Shown here: piece by piece, positions 1 through 5,762 of the stretch
Layout of the letters: each line of letters starts with the position of its first letter
How positions within the stretch are numbered: position 1 is the stretch's first letter
Source: Flavobacteriaceae bacterium
GTDB taxonomy: Bacteria; Bacteroidota; Bacteroidia; Flavobacteriales; Flavobacteriaceae
Reading direction: 5' to 3'
DNA length: 5,762 nt
Assembly: GCA_015493405.1 (NCBI GenBank)
Contig: WGDF01000112.1
Span: forward strand, 1 to 5,762
Position numbers and translations under genes: made by a program
The notes under the pieces: model-generated
The model's input: the letters and a program-made list of their open reading frames with translations, nothing else
Databases searched by the model: none
Told to the model about the DNA's origin: nothing

Positions 1-36
1 AAGGATGACTGACGAAAAATCTCAAAAACAAAAACA
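1..36 (+). other. Operon junction upstream of trpF; possible last codons of a preceding gene (trpC by analogy)
   Basis: Only 36 bases precede trpF. All three frames reading in from the left edge close quickly: at TGA 6-8, at TGA 10-12, and at TGA 38-40. The last would overlap the trpF start as ATGA. An upstream gene, expected to be trpC from the usual Bacteroidota order, could therefore end at any of these. The stretch 13-36 is strikingly A-rich and lacks a Shine-Dalgarno sequence near the trpF start, as is common before start codons in this phylum. That slightly favours an upstream stop at 10-12, leaving a 24-nt spacer. Too little protein is visible to identify the gene. No promoter is seen, in keeping with trpF being internal to an operon. 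Confidence 0.35.
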
Positions 37-660
37 ATGACCAAAAACCTAAAAATAAAAGTCTGCGGAATGCGTGAGCCGCAAAATATTTCGGACTTGC
101 TCAAATTGCAACCGGATTTTATCGGGTTTATTTTTTATCCGAAATCGAAGCGGTATTTAGATAAAAATTTGCCCGACATTGATTTTGGTAATACCTTAAA
201 AACCGGTGTGTTTGTCAATGAACATAGTGATAACGTATTGAAAACTGCTCAAAAATACCGGTTAGATGTTTTGCAACTGCACGGGAACGAATCGCCTGAT
301 TATTGTCTAAAATTAAAAGAAAAATCTTATCAAATCATCAAAGTGTTTTCGGTAGGCAATCATTTTGACTTTAAACAATGTGTTGATTATGAACCTGTTG
401 TCGATTATTTTTTATTTGATACCAAAGGTAAACTACCCGGTGGAAACGGACAGGTTTTCAATTGGGATATTTTAGCCGGTTATGCTTTAAAAACACCTTT
501 TCTATTAAGTGGCGGTATCGGTTTAAAACATTTACCGGCAATTAAAACATTCAGTCATCCGCAATTAGCGGGGATTGATGTCAATAGCGGATTTGAAGCC
601 CGTCCGGGCTATAAAAAAATTAACGAACTCAAAACTTTTTTCCATGAAATACGAAGTTGA
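37..660 (+). CDS. trpF: Phosphoribosylanthranilate isomerase (TrpF)
   Basis: TrpF catalyses the Amadori rearrangement of N-(5'-phosphoribosyl)anthranilate to CdRP, the step before indole-3-glycerol phosphate, in the cytoplasm. The 207-residue product has the normal length of a single-domain TIM barrel. Visible family motifs are KVCGMR at residues 8-13 with the catalytic Cys10, LQLHGNE at 79-85, FDTKGK at 127-132 with the general-acid Asp128, the glycine-rich GGNGQVFNW at 135-143, LSGGI at 157-161, and GIDVNSGFE at 179-187, which belongs to the phosphate-binding end of the barrel. The ATG at 37 is the only sensible start: the frame is closed by TGA at 10-12, and the next Met lies inside the CGM active-site motif. 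It is a stand-alone enzyme, not fused to TrpC. Its last 17 bases overlap trpB, so the two are probably translationally coupled. The identification rests on motifs and on the adjacent trpB and trpA. Confidence 0.96.
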   Translation: MTKNLKIKVCGMREPQNISDLLKLQPDFIGFIFYPKSKRYLDKNLPDIDFGNTLKTGVFVNEHSDNVLKTAQKYRLDVLQLHGNESPDYCLKLKEKSYQIIKVFSVGNHFDFKQCVDYEPVVDYFLFDTKGKLPGGNGQVFNWDILAGYALKTPFLLSGGIGLKHLPAIKTFSHPQLAGIDVNSGFEARPGYKKINELKTFFHEIRS

Positions 661-1825
661 TCAACTGGGATTTTACGGGCGTTACGGCGGCGCTTTTATC
701 CCTGAATTATTACACAAAAACATCGCCGAACTGCAAGCACGTTATTTGGATTTAATCAATAGTCAAGATTTTCAACGGCAATTTAACCGTTTGCTCTGTG
801 ACTATGTCGGACGTCCTTCACCTTTATATTTTGCCAAGCGTTTGAGCGATAAATACCAAACCAAAATCTATTTGAAACGCGAAGATTTGAACCATACCGG
901 TTCGCATAAAATCAACAATACCATCGGACAGATATTATTAGCTAAACATTTGGGAAAAACACGCATTATTGCCGAAACCGGTGCCGGTCAGCATGGTGTC
1001 GCGACTGCTACGGTTGCCGCTTTGGCGGGCTTGGAATGTGTGGTATATATGGGCGAAAAAGATATTGAACGCCAAGCTCCGAATGTTGCCCGCATGAAAA
1101 TGCTGGGCGCTACCGTAAAACCGGCAACTTCGGGTAGTAAAACACTCAAAGACGCCACTAATGAAGCCATTCGCGATTGGATTAATCATCCCGAAGATAC
1201 ATATTACATTATCGGGTCGGTCGTCGGACCGCATCCCTATCCTGATATGGTGGCGCGATTTCAGTCGGTGATTAGCGAAGAAATGATGCAACAATTAGCC
1301 GCTCAAACCGGCAGGGATTATCCCGACAGAATTATTGCCTGCATCGGTGGTGGCAGCAATGCTGCCGGTGCTTATTACCATTTTTTAGACAACGATAACG
1401 TTGAATTGGTAAGTGTGGAAGCCGGTGGCCTGGGCATCGATTCCGGACATTCGGCAGCTACCAGTGTTTTAGGTACCGACGGCGTTATACACGCCAGTTT
1501 AACCAAATTGATGCAAGATGACGACGGACAAATTATTGAGCCATACAGCATTTCCGCCGGATTGGACTATCCCGGTATCGGTCCGCTGCATGCCCATTTA
1601 ATCAGTAGCGGCAGAACCAAAGTCTTGACGGCAAATGATGACGAAGCCATCAAAGCCGGTTACGAATTAACCCGTTTGGAAGGTATTATTCCCGCTTTGG
1701 AATCGGCGCATGCTTTAGCGGCATTACCCAAAATCAAATTTAAACCAGGTGAAATTACCGTGGTTAATCTCTCGGGACGCGGCGATAAAGATTTGGCAAC
1801 TTATTTAAAATTTTTAAACCAATAA
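644..1825 (+). CDS. trpB: Tryptophan synthase beta chain (TrpB)
   Basis: TrpB is the PLP-dependent subunit that condenses indole with L-serine to give L-tryptophan, in an alpha2-beta2 complex with TrpA. The product starts [16 protein letters not shown] and is 393 residues, matching the family's usual 390-400. The frame is open further left, to TTG 575 and ATG 578, but those starts lie deep inside trpF and would add 22-23 residues unrelated to the family, so ATG 644 is chosen. Motifs by residue are HTGSHKINN at 84-92 with the PLP Schiff-base Lys89, ETGAGQHG at 111-118 with catalytic Glu111, the PLP phosphate-binding GGGSNA at 235-240, [13 protein letters not shown] at 345-357, and LSGRGDKD at 376-383 with the Ser that contacts the PLP ring nitrogen. 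This is the ordinary TrpB1 type, consistent with its partner next door. No Shine-Dalgarno sequence precedes the start; re-initiation after trpF is likely. The gene looks richer in G+C than trpF and trpA. Confidence 0.98.
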   Translation: MKYEVDQLGFYGRYGGAFIPELLHKNIAELQARYLDLINSQDFQRQFNRLLCDYVGRPSPLYFAKRLSDKYQTKIYLKREDLNHTGSHKINNTIGQILLAKHLGKTRIIAETGAGQHGVATATVAALAGLECVVYMGEKDIERQAPNVARMKMLGATVKPATSGSKTLKDATNEAIRDWINHPEDTYYIIGSVVGPHPYPDMVARFQSVISEEMMQQLAAQTGRDYPDRIIACIGGGSNAAGAYYHFLDNDNVELVSVEAGGLGIDSGHSAATSVLGTDGVIHASLTKLMQDDDGQIIEPYSISAGLDYPGIGPLHAHLISSGRTKVLTANDDEAIKAGYELTRLEGIIPALESAHALAALPKIKFKPGEITVVNLSGRGDKDLATYLKFLNQ

Positions 1826-1828
1826 GAC

Positions 1829-2614
1829 ATGGGAACACAACAATTACAACAACTTTTTCAAGATAAAAACACGGATTTATTAAGTATTTACATCACGGCG
1901 GGCTATCCCGAAAAAGATGCCATGCCCAAATTAATAAAATTTTTAGCTGATAAAGGTGTAGATTTTATTGAAGCCGGCATGCCTTATTCAGACCCGTTGG
2001 CAGACGGACCAACTATTCAACACAGCAGTAGTGTAGCTTTGAAAAACGGTATGAATTTAGCAACCTATTTTAAGCAGATAACCAAAATTAGAACAGAAGT
2101 AGATATGCCGATTTTGTTTATGGGCTATTTTAACCAAATTCTGAAAACAGGCATTGAAAAGTTTTTACAACAATGCGAAGCAGCCGGTATTGACGGCTTA
2201 ATTATTCCCGATTTAAGTCCGGAAATTTATCAAAACCGCTATCAAGACATATTTAAAAAATATGATTTGGGATTGGTATATTTGATTTCACCAACGACTT
2301 CAGATGAGCGTATCAAATTAATAGAAGAATTGAGCTCAGGCTTTATTTATGTGGTGTCAAGTTCGGCAACCACCGGTAAAACAGAAGGATTTGGTGAAGA
2401 ACATATCCAATACTTTAAACGCATTAAATCGATGCATTTAAAAAACCCGACCATCATCGGCTTCGGTATTGATTCGGCGGATAAATATGAAACCGCTTGC
2501 CGATATGCTAATGGAGCCATCATCGGATCGGCGTTTATCAAAGCTTTAAATGATACAAATTATCTTAAAAGTGCTGGTGGCTTCATTGATAAAATAAGAA
2601 AGACCGCCTTATAA
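1829..2614 (+). CDS. trpA: Tryptophan synthase alpha chain (TrpA)
   Basis: TrpA cleaves indole-3-glycerol phosphate to indole and glyceraldehyde-3-phosphate and passes indole through an internal tunnel to TrpB. The 261-residue TIM-barrel protein is close to the usual 260-270. Motifs are YITAGYP at residues 21-27, the signature FIEAGMPYSDPLADGPTIQ at 46-64 containing both catalytic acids (Glu48 and Asp59, equivalent to Glu49 and Asp60 of the enterobacterial enzyme), GYFNQI around 108-113, GLIIPDL in the central barrel, the active-site loop VSSSATTG, and the C-terminal phosphate-binding strands GFGI and GSAFI. The start ATG lies 3 nt after the trpB stop and has no Shine-Dalgarno sequence, so coupling to trpB is likely. 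The final codons form the left arm of the operon terminator, and the TAA stop sits in the hairpin loop. It is the last gene of the operon. Confidence 0.97.
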   Translation: MGTQQLQQLFQDKNTDLLSIYITAGYPEKDAMPKLIKFLADKGVDFIEAGMPYSDPLADGPTIQHSSSVALKNGMNLATYFKQITKIRTEVDMPILFMGYFNQILKTGIEKFLQQCEAAGIDGLIIPDLSPEIYQNRYQDIFKKYDLGLVYLISPTTSDERIKLIEELSSGFIYVVSSSATTGKTEGFGEEHIQYFKRIKSMHLKNPTIIGFGIDSADKYETACRYANGAIIGSAFIKALNDTNYLKSAGGFIDKIRKTAL

Positions 2615-2627
2615 AAGCGGTCTTTTT
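2599..2627 (+). terminator. Intrinsic terminator of the trp operon, probably bidirectional
   Basis: AAAGACCGC at 2599-2607 is perfectly complementary to GCGGTCTTT at 2617-2625, giving a 9-bp stem with a 9-nt loop. The T-run 2623-2627 overlaps the foot of the stem and provides the U-tract for + strand transcripts. The left arm is made of the last trpA codons and the stop codon lies in the loop. Read on the - strand the same hairpin is preceded by A/T-rich sequence and followed by TTTCTTATTTT, so it can plausibly also end transcripts of the convergent gene that stops at 2650. Nothing else is visible in the 35-nt gap 2615-2649 except A/T-rich sequence. Confidence 0.85.
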
Positions 2628-2649
2628 AAAATTAAGTTTAAGTTTTAAA

Positions 2650-5600
2650 TTACTTCTTAACAAATTTTGCTGTATAACGGATTTTTCCGTCTTGTAATTT
2701 GACGAAGTAGTAACCTTTAGAAAGATTAGCGACATTAAATTGTAATTTATCTGAATTAACGGCTTGTTGTAGAACTTCTCGACCACTTAGGTCATATACA
2801 TAAGCTGTCGTATTCAACGTTACTGGTAATTTTACAGTCACTTTTTCAACTGCGGGATTAGGGTAGACTTTGATTTTAACGAAATTTTCATTGTTTATAG
2901 CATTAGGTGTCGCTGTAAATTCTCCGGAAAAAATGCCGCGTCCATAAGTAGATGCAAAAACTTTGTTGTCATTTCTTAATTCAATGTCTGTTACTTTGAC
3001 ATCGGTCATACCATTATATGTAGGATACCAATTAGGATTGGTATCATAAAAATTAGGGGTTGCCCATATACCCAAGTCAGTTCCTATGATAACTTCGCTG
3101 GTATTTAAGGGATTTTGCATTATGCAATTGACCGGCATGTCGGGTAAATTACCTTCTTTGTTTGCCCAAGTAGTACCACCATCATTGGTATAGTAAATGT
3201 TTTTGACACCATAGTTAAAGATAGTTACAAAAATTTCATTTTCTGATTGTCCAAATTCAATGTCAGAAATACTGCCTACAAAATCAGCACCGGTAATATC
3301 GGTAAAATTAGGACTTGTATTGGCATTTTCCACTTTTAATAAATTACCATTTTGGAGTCCTACAAATAATTTGGAAGAATTAGTCGTATAAGGCGATACC
3401 TTTAAAGCTGTTGGTAAACTGTGTAAAAGCGGATCTTGAATCGTATATTTTGAAATGGTTCCGAGTAAATTACTATAACGTCGGATTGCAAAAGTATAAC
3501 CACTGGATGTTGAAGAGCTATAATTTGAATATAAAATATTCAAATTTGAATCTAAAGCTTCTTGATTGATAAAATCGCCGTGTTGGGAGCTTTCGGAATT
3601 AATGGTTTTCCAATATTGTGTAGGGTAATTGTATAACCTAACATTCGCATTATAAACATAATTTGAAATACGGTATTTGTCAGTTCCATCTTGATCAAAG
3701 AAGCAATAGGCACCATCACCACCTTGGGCTTCAATTGAATTACTGATTCCTGCAGGTGCATTTTCAAACAATTGTGTACCATTATCTTGAGCGCCGGCCA
3801 TAAAATAATCACCATTAAAGGCTGTCGTTGGGCCAACAGCCATATGATAAAACTGGGTGACATTATAATTTTTATTACGATGATTTATAGTTGATCCGCC
3901 ATCTCCCGAATAAGCAACACCACCATCATTTCCAAATAATAGTTTTTGAGAATCGCCAAAAGCCATACCATGTTGATCGGGATGTATGATATTAGAAGAT
4001 GTAAAGCCATAATATGATGAAATTTGCGTCCAATTTGTACAGCCGTTAGTTGATTTAAAAATATCTATTCCGCCAACATAGACCGTATTATCATTATTAG
4101 GATCTGTTTCAATAAATAAATCATAAAAAGCTTGACCATTAGTGAAATCGGAACCGCCAATATCACTATCTGATGGCGGATTAAAAGTATTTATGGAGGA
4201 GACAAAACCATCCGTTGTTTTTAATCCGAGAACTGAACTGGAAGAGCCGGAATATTGTGAAACCAACAGATACATTTTACCGGGGTCTGTTTTAGATACG
4301 GCCAATTCCATTCTTCCGGTGTTGTTCGTCGGTAAAACCACACTAAAACTGTTACCATCAGTAGATGACATCAAGGCGCCGTTTGTTGTGCCATTGACGG
4401 TGCTGAGAGTTGTGGTTAACCAGATCTTATTGTCTGCAGCTACTTCCAAATCGAAGGGTGTATAGGTTTTTCCGTCAGGAGTTGCCGGAATAGTTACTTG
4501 TTGCCAAGTGGTACCATTATCAGTAGATTTATAAACCCCTTGATAACCTTCTCCCATTACGGTAAATGAAGATGCATCACCAAAATAGCTATCGCCGGCA
4601 CTGGCATAAATTTCGGTAATACCATTGTTATTGCGAGTCACTATATCATTGACATGAGTAATACCGGGGACTAAATAACCCAATGGAAAATCCGTATGGT
4701 TATTGGAAATGTTAACACCAATAGAAGTGGAATTGTTTAGGGCATTTATTATAGCTTGTCCATCTGATTTGGAAATCATCACTGCAGGAATAGTAATGGA
4801 AGCATCTGTTCCTCCCATAATGATAGGAGTTCCGGGGACATTATTAATCATCAAGACACCAATTGCACCGGCATTTTGTGCATTTTTAACTTTATCGACA
4901 AAATAACAAGTACCTCTTTCGATAACGGCAATATTGCCATTAATGGCAGCAGCATTAGTTAAAGTACTACAAGCTAAGGTTGGATTAGCACTGCCATCAT
5001 TAGCTAAAACCAAATTGCCTGAATAGTTGTTAAAAGAAGTGTCTCCAAAAGCAGACATGACTGCAATCAAATCTCCTTGTAAGTTGGCAGGAGAATTTAT
5101 GGTTAGAGTTGCATTGGACATAAACTGTGCGTTACCATCTTGTCCACCAAAAACATGATCCCAAGTTTGTCCGCCATTTGTAGAACGCCATATTCCATTC
5201 CCGTTAACAGCTCCTCCAGTATAAGATTCTCCGGTTCCGACAAACATGTTTTGAGTGTTATTTGGGTCATAGGTTATGGAACTAACTGCCAAATTATGAG
5301 GCATACTTGTGTTATGCCAAGCAGAATCAGGGTTTGTAATATCATCATTAACCCATAAGCCGCCACTGACACCTCCGGCAAAAACGCGCTTATGTGTTGG
5401 GTCGTTAGGGTCAAACATAACAGCTTTGGTACGGCCACCTACATTACCGGGTCCTCGTTCTATCCAAGGAATAGCCGTGGTTCCGGGAACATTACGTGTG
5501 TAGCGTTGTTGATCTTTAATTTGTTTTTCTAAAGCAATAAGTTTTTCGGGTGTGGGACGTCCCAATTCCGGGTTAATAGTCAATTCCCATTGTCTTTCCA

Positions 5601-5762
5601 AATATTTATCCGGAGGAATACCTAATTTTTTTCTTTCTGCCTTAGTTAAATTTTGCGTATGATTAAAAGGCGAATGTGCTAAATAGTTGGCGTGTTTTTG
5701 TCTTAATTTGGCGACATCATTCTTCTGATTATTAGTAGAACAAGATGCAAAAATTAAAGCAA
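2650..5762 (-). CDS. Large exported Asp-box beta-propeller protein with PA domain and T9SS type A sorting domain (5' end outside window)
   Basis: The reading frame is open from the TAA at 2650-2652 to the right edge of the window, so the N-terminus is missing; 1036 complete codons are visible, numbered here from codon 5760-5758. Residues 1-7 end in Phe-Ala-Ser-Cys, the tail of an export signal. Residues 8-95 are charged and mostly non-globular in appearance, with SPF at 30-32 and a PPDKY segment at 49-53. Residues from about 98 (WIERGPGNVGGRT) to about 948 form a beta-propeller with Asp-box motifs at 193-200, 412-419, 570-577 (degenerate), 618-625 and 858-865. HPDQHGMAFGD (593-603) and GNDGG (610-614) resemble sortilin/GH74-type propellers, and GRGIF at 940-944 closes the last blade. 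A PA domain interrupts the propeller at about 216-343. A T9SS tail occupies about 960-1036. No peptidase or glycosidase catalytic site is recognisable; automatic labels such as glycosyl hydrolase or sialidase, based on BNR repeats, would be unsafe. It is probably displayed on or released from the outer membrane. Its ligand is unknown. Confidence 0.93.
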   Translation of the reverse strand, partial: ALIFASCSTNNQKNDVAKLRQKHANYLAHSPFNHTQNLTKAERKKLGIPPDKYLERQWELTINPELGRPTPEKLIALEKQIKDQQRYTRNVPGTTAIPWIERGPGNVGGRTKAVMFDPNDPTHKRVFAGGVSGGLWVNDDITNPDSAWHNTSMPHNLAVSSITYDPNNTQNMFVGTGESYTGGAVNGNGIWRSTNGGQTWDHVFGGQDGNAQFMSNATLTINSPANLQGDLIAVMSAFGDTSFNNYSGNLVLANDGSANPTLACSTLTNAAAINGNIAVIERGTCYFVDKVKNAQNAGAIGVLMINNVPGTPIIMGGTDASITIPAVMISKSDGQAIINALNNSTSIGVNISNNHTDFPLGYLVPGITHVNDIVTRNNNGITEIYASAGDSYFGDASSFTVMGEGYQGVYKSTDNGTTWQQVTIPATPDGKTYTPFDLEVAADNKIWLTTTLSTVNGTTNGALMSSTDGNSFSVVLPTNNTGRMELAVSKTDPGKMYLLVSQYSGSSSSVLGLKTTDGFVSSINTFNPPSDSDIGGSDFTNGQAFYDLFIETDPNNDNTVYVGGIDIFKSTNGCTNWTQISSYYGFTSSNIIHPDQHGMAFGDSQKLLFGNDGGVAYSGDGGSTINHRNKNYNVTQFYHMAVGPTTAFNGDYFMAGAQDNGTQLFENAPAGISNSIEAQGGDGAYCFFDQDGTDKYRISNYVYNANVRLYNYPTQYWKTINSESSQHGDFINQEALDSNLNILYSNYSSSTSSGYTFAIRRYSNLLGTISKYTIQDPLLHSLPTALKVSPYTTNSSKLFVGLQNGNLLKVENANTSPNFTDITGADFVGSISDIEFGQSENEIFVTIFNYGVKNIYYTNDGGTTWANKEGNLPDMPVNCIMQNPLNTSEVIIGTDLGIWATPNFYDTNPNWYPTYNGMTDVKVTDIELRNDNKVFASTYGRGIFSGEFTATPNAINNENFVKIKVYPNPAVEKVTVKLPVTLNTTAYVYDLSGREVLQQAVNSDKLQFNVANLSKGYYFVKLQDGKIRYTAKFVKK
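2653..2889 (-). other. T9SS type A C-terminal sorting domain
   Basis: The last roughly 78 residues have the layout of the Por secretion system tail: VYPNP at 965-969, a strand pair ending in AYVYDLSGREVL (986-997), then FNVANLSKGYYFVKL (1008-1022) and the basic end KFVKK. In known T9SS cargo this immunoglobulin-like domain directs transport across the outer membrane and is cleaved by PorU, often with attachment to anionic lipopolysaccharide. The linker just before it, TATPNAINNE, is the usual short hydrophilic spacer. The genes of the secretion machinery are not in this window. Confidence 0.92.
4732..5115 (-). other. Protease-associated (PA) domain inserted in the propeller
   Basis: This covers about residues 216-343 of the visible product. 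The core shows INGNIAVIERGTCYF (273-287), DKVKNAQNAGAIGVLMINN (289-307) and ITIPAVMISKSDGQAI (322-337 or nearby), the standard PA pattern of a strand, an RGxCxF turn, a K-helix with AGA, and the IPA-V-I-S motif. The preceding part, with NSPANLQGDLIA and the YSGNLVLAND stretch, is the lead-in seen in PA domains of secreted Bacteroidota proteins. Cys264 and Cys285 could form a disulfide. It sits between the Asp box at 193-200 and that at 412-419, so it is an insertion in the propeller. PA domains usually mediate protein or substrate binding and are not catalytic. Boundaries are approximate. Confidence 0.85.
5740..5760 (-). other. End of N-terminal export signal with lipobox-like Cys
   Basis: The first complete codons read ALIFASC, followed by STNNQKND. 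A short hydrophobic run ending in Phe-Ala-Ser-Cys fits a signal peptidase II lipobox, with Phe at -3, a residue tolerated in Bacteroidota lipoproteins, Ala at -2 and Ser at -1. The polar, Asn/Lys-rich residues after it fit a lipoprotein linker. Ala-Ser could alternatively be a signal peptidase I site. The acidic lipoprotein export signal often seen just after the Cys of surface lipoproteins is not obvious here. The start codon and the positively charged n-region are beyond the edge, so the class cannot be settled. Confidence 0.55.

Noticed and set aside
1..8. AAGGATGA as a Shine-Dalgarno sequence for trpF
   Set aside because: It is about 30 nt upstream of the trpF ATG, far beyond useful spacing, and the short frame starting at ATG 5 has no protein-like character.
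575..643. N-terminal extension of trpB using TTG 575 or ATG 578
   Set aside because: It lies entirely within trpF, adds residues unlike any TrpB N-terminus, and the ATG at 644 gives the normal length and the conserved start of the family.
938..1294. Open frames on the minus strand inside trpB and trpA (938-1294, 988-1170, 2347-2541)
   Set aside because: They lie opposite strongly conserved coding sequence, have compositions typical of antisense frames and show no domain motif.
4142..5503. Short plus-strand open frames across the large gene (4142-4465, 4703-4906, 5140-5358, 5309-5503), and the minus-strand frames 3552-3863 and 2583-2786
   Set aside because: They are alternative-frame readings of a gene whose own frame carries PA, Asp-box and T9SS motifs throughout. 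None has recognisable protein features.
5599..5601. TTG at 5601 as the start codon of the large minus-strand gene
   Set aside because: The frame stays open for 53 more codons to the window edge, and those codons include the end of an export signal, which a secreted protein needs. The true start lies outside the window.
2650..5762. Calling the large protein a sialidase, glycosyl hydrolase or protease
   Set aside because: Asp-box repeats and a PA domain occur in many non-enzymatic proteins, and no catalytic residues of those families could be recognised.
1..5762. Mobile elements, CRISPR arrays, tRNA or rRNA genes, defence or toxin systems
   Set aside because: No repeat arrays, transposase-like motifs, terminal inverted repeats or structured RNA patterns were seen. 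Nearly the whole window is filled by four coding genes.

Overview
The window looks like a piece of a Bacteroidota chromosome, most likely from the class Flavobacteriia. It is AT-rich, shows almost no Shine-Dalgarno sequences, and carries a secreted protein with a C-terminal type IX secretion system (T9SS) sorting domain, a system found essentially only in Bacteroidota. I cannot name a genus or species from the sequence alone.

Left part (1-2627, + strand): the distal end of a tryptophan biosynthesis operon. The order is trpF (37-660), trpB (644-1825), trpA (1829-2614). The genes are very tightly packed: trpF and trpB overlap by 17 nt, and trpB and trpA are 3 nt apart. Any upstream gene, by analogy trpC, has at most its last few codons in the window. 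All three proteins have normal length and keep their recognisable catalytic residues. Together they cover the last steps of the pathway: isomerisation of phosphoribosyl anthranilate (TrpF), release of indole from indole-3-glycerol phosphate (TrpA), and condensation of indole with serine (TrpB). The operon ends in a clear intrinsic terminator whose 5' stem arm is the last codons of trpA and whose loop holds the trpA stop codon.

Right part (2650-5762, - strand): one very large gene, convergent with the trp operon and cut off at its 5' end by the window edge. It encodes an exported protein of at least 1036 residues: the end of a signal peptide with a lipobox-like Phe-Ala-Ser-Cys, a short charged N-terminal segment, a beta-propeller of Asp-box (BNR/sortilin-like) repeats, a protease-associated (PA) domain inserted between propeller repeats, and a T9SS type A sorting tail. 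No catalytic domain is recognisable, so its substrate or partner is unknown. The two transcription units are separated by only 35 nt and appear to share the hairpin as a two-way terminator.

Nothing here looks like a mobile element, CRISPR array, RNA gene or defence system. The trp genes are ordinary housekeeping genes. The part most worth a second look is the large exported protein, above all its combination of a possible lipoprotein signal with a T9SS tail and its PA insertion in a propeller.
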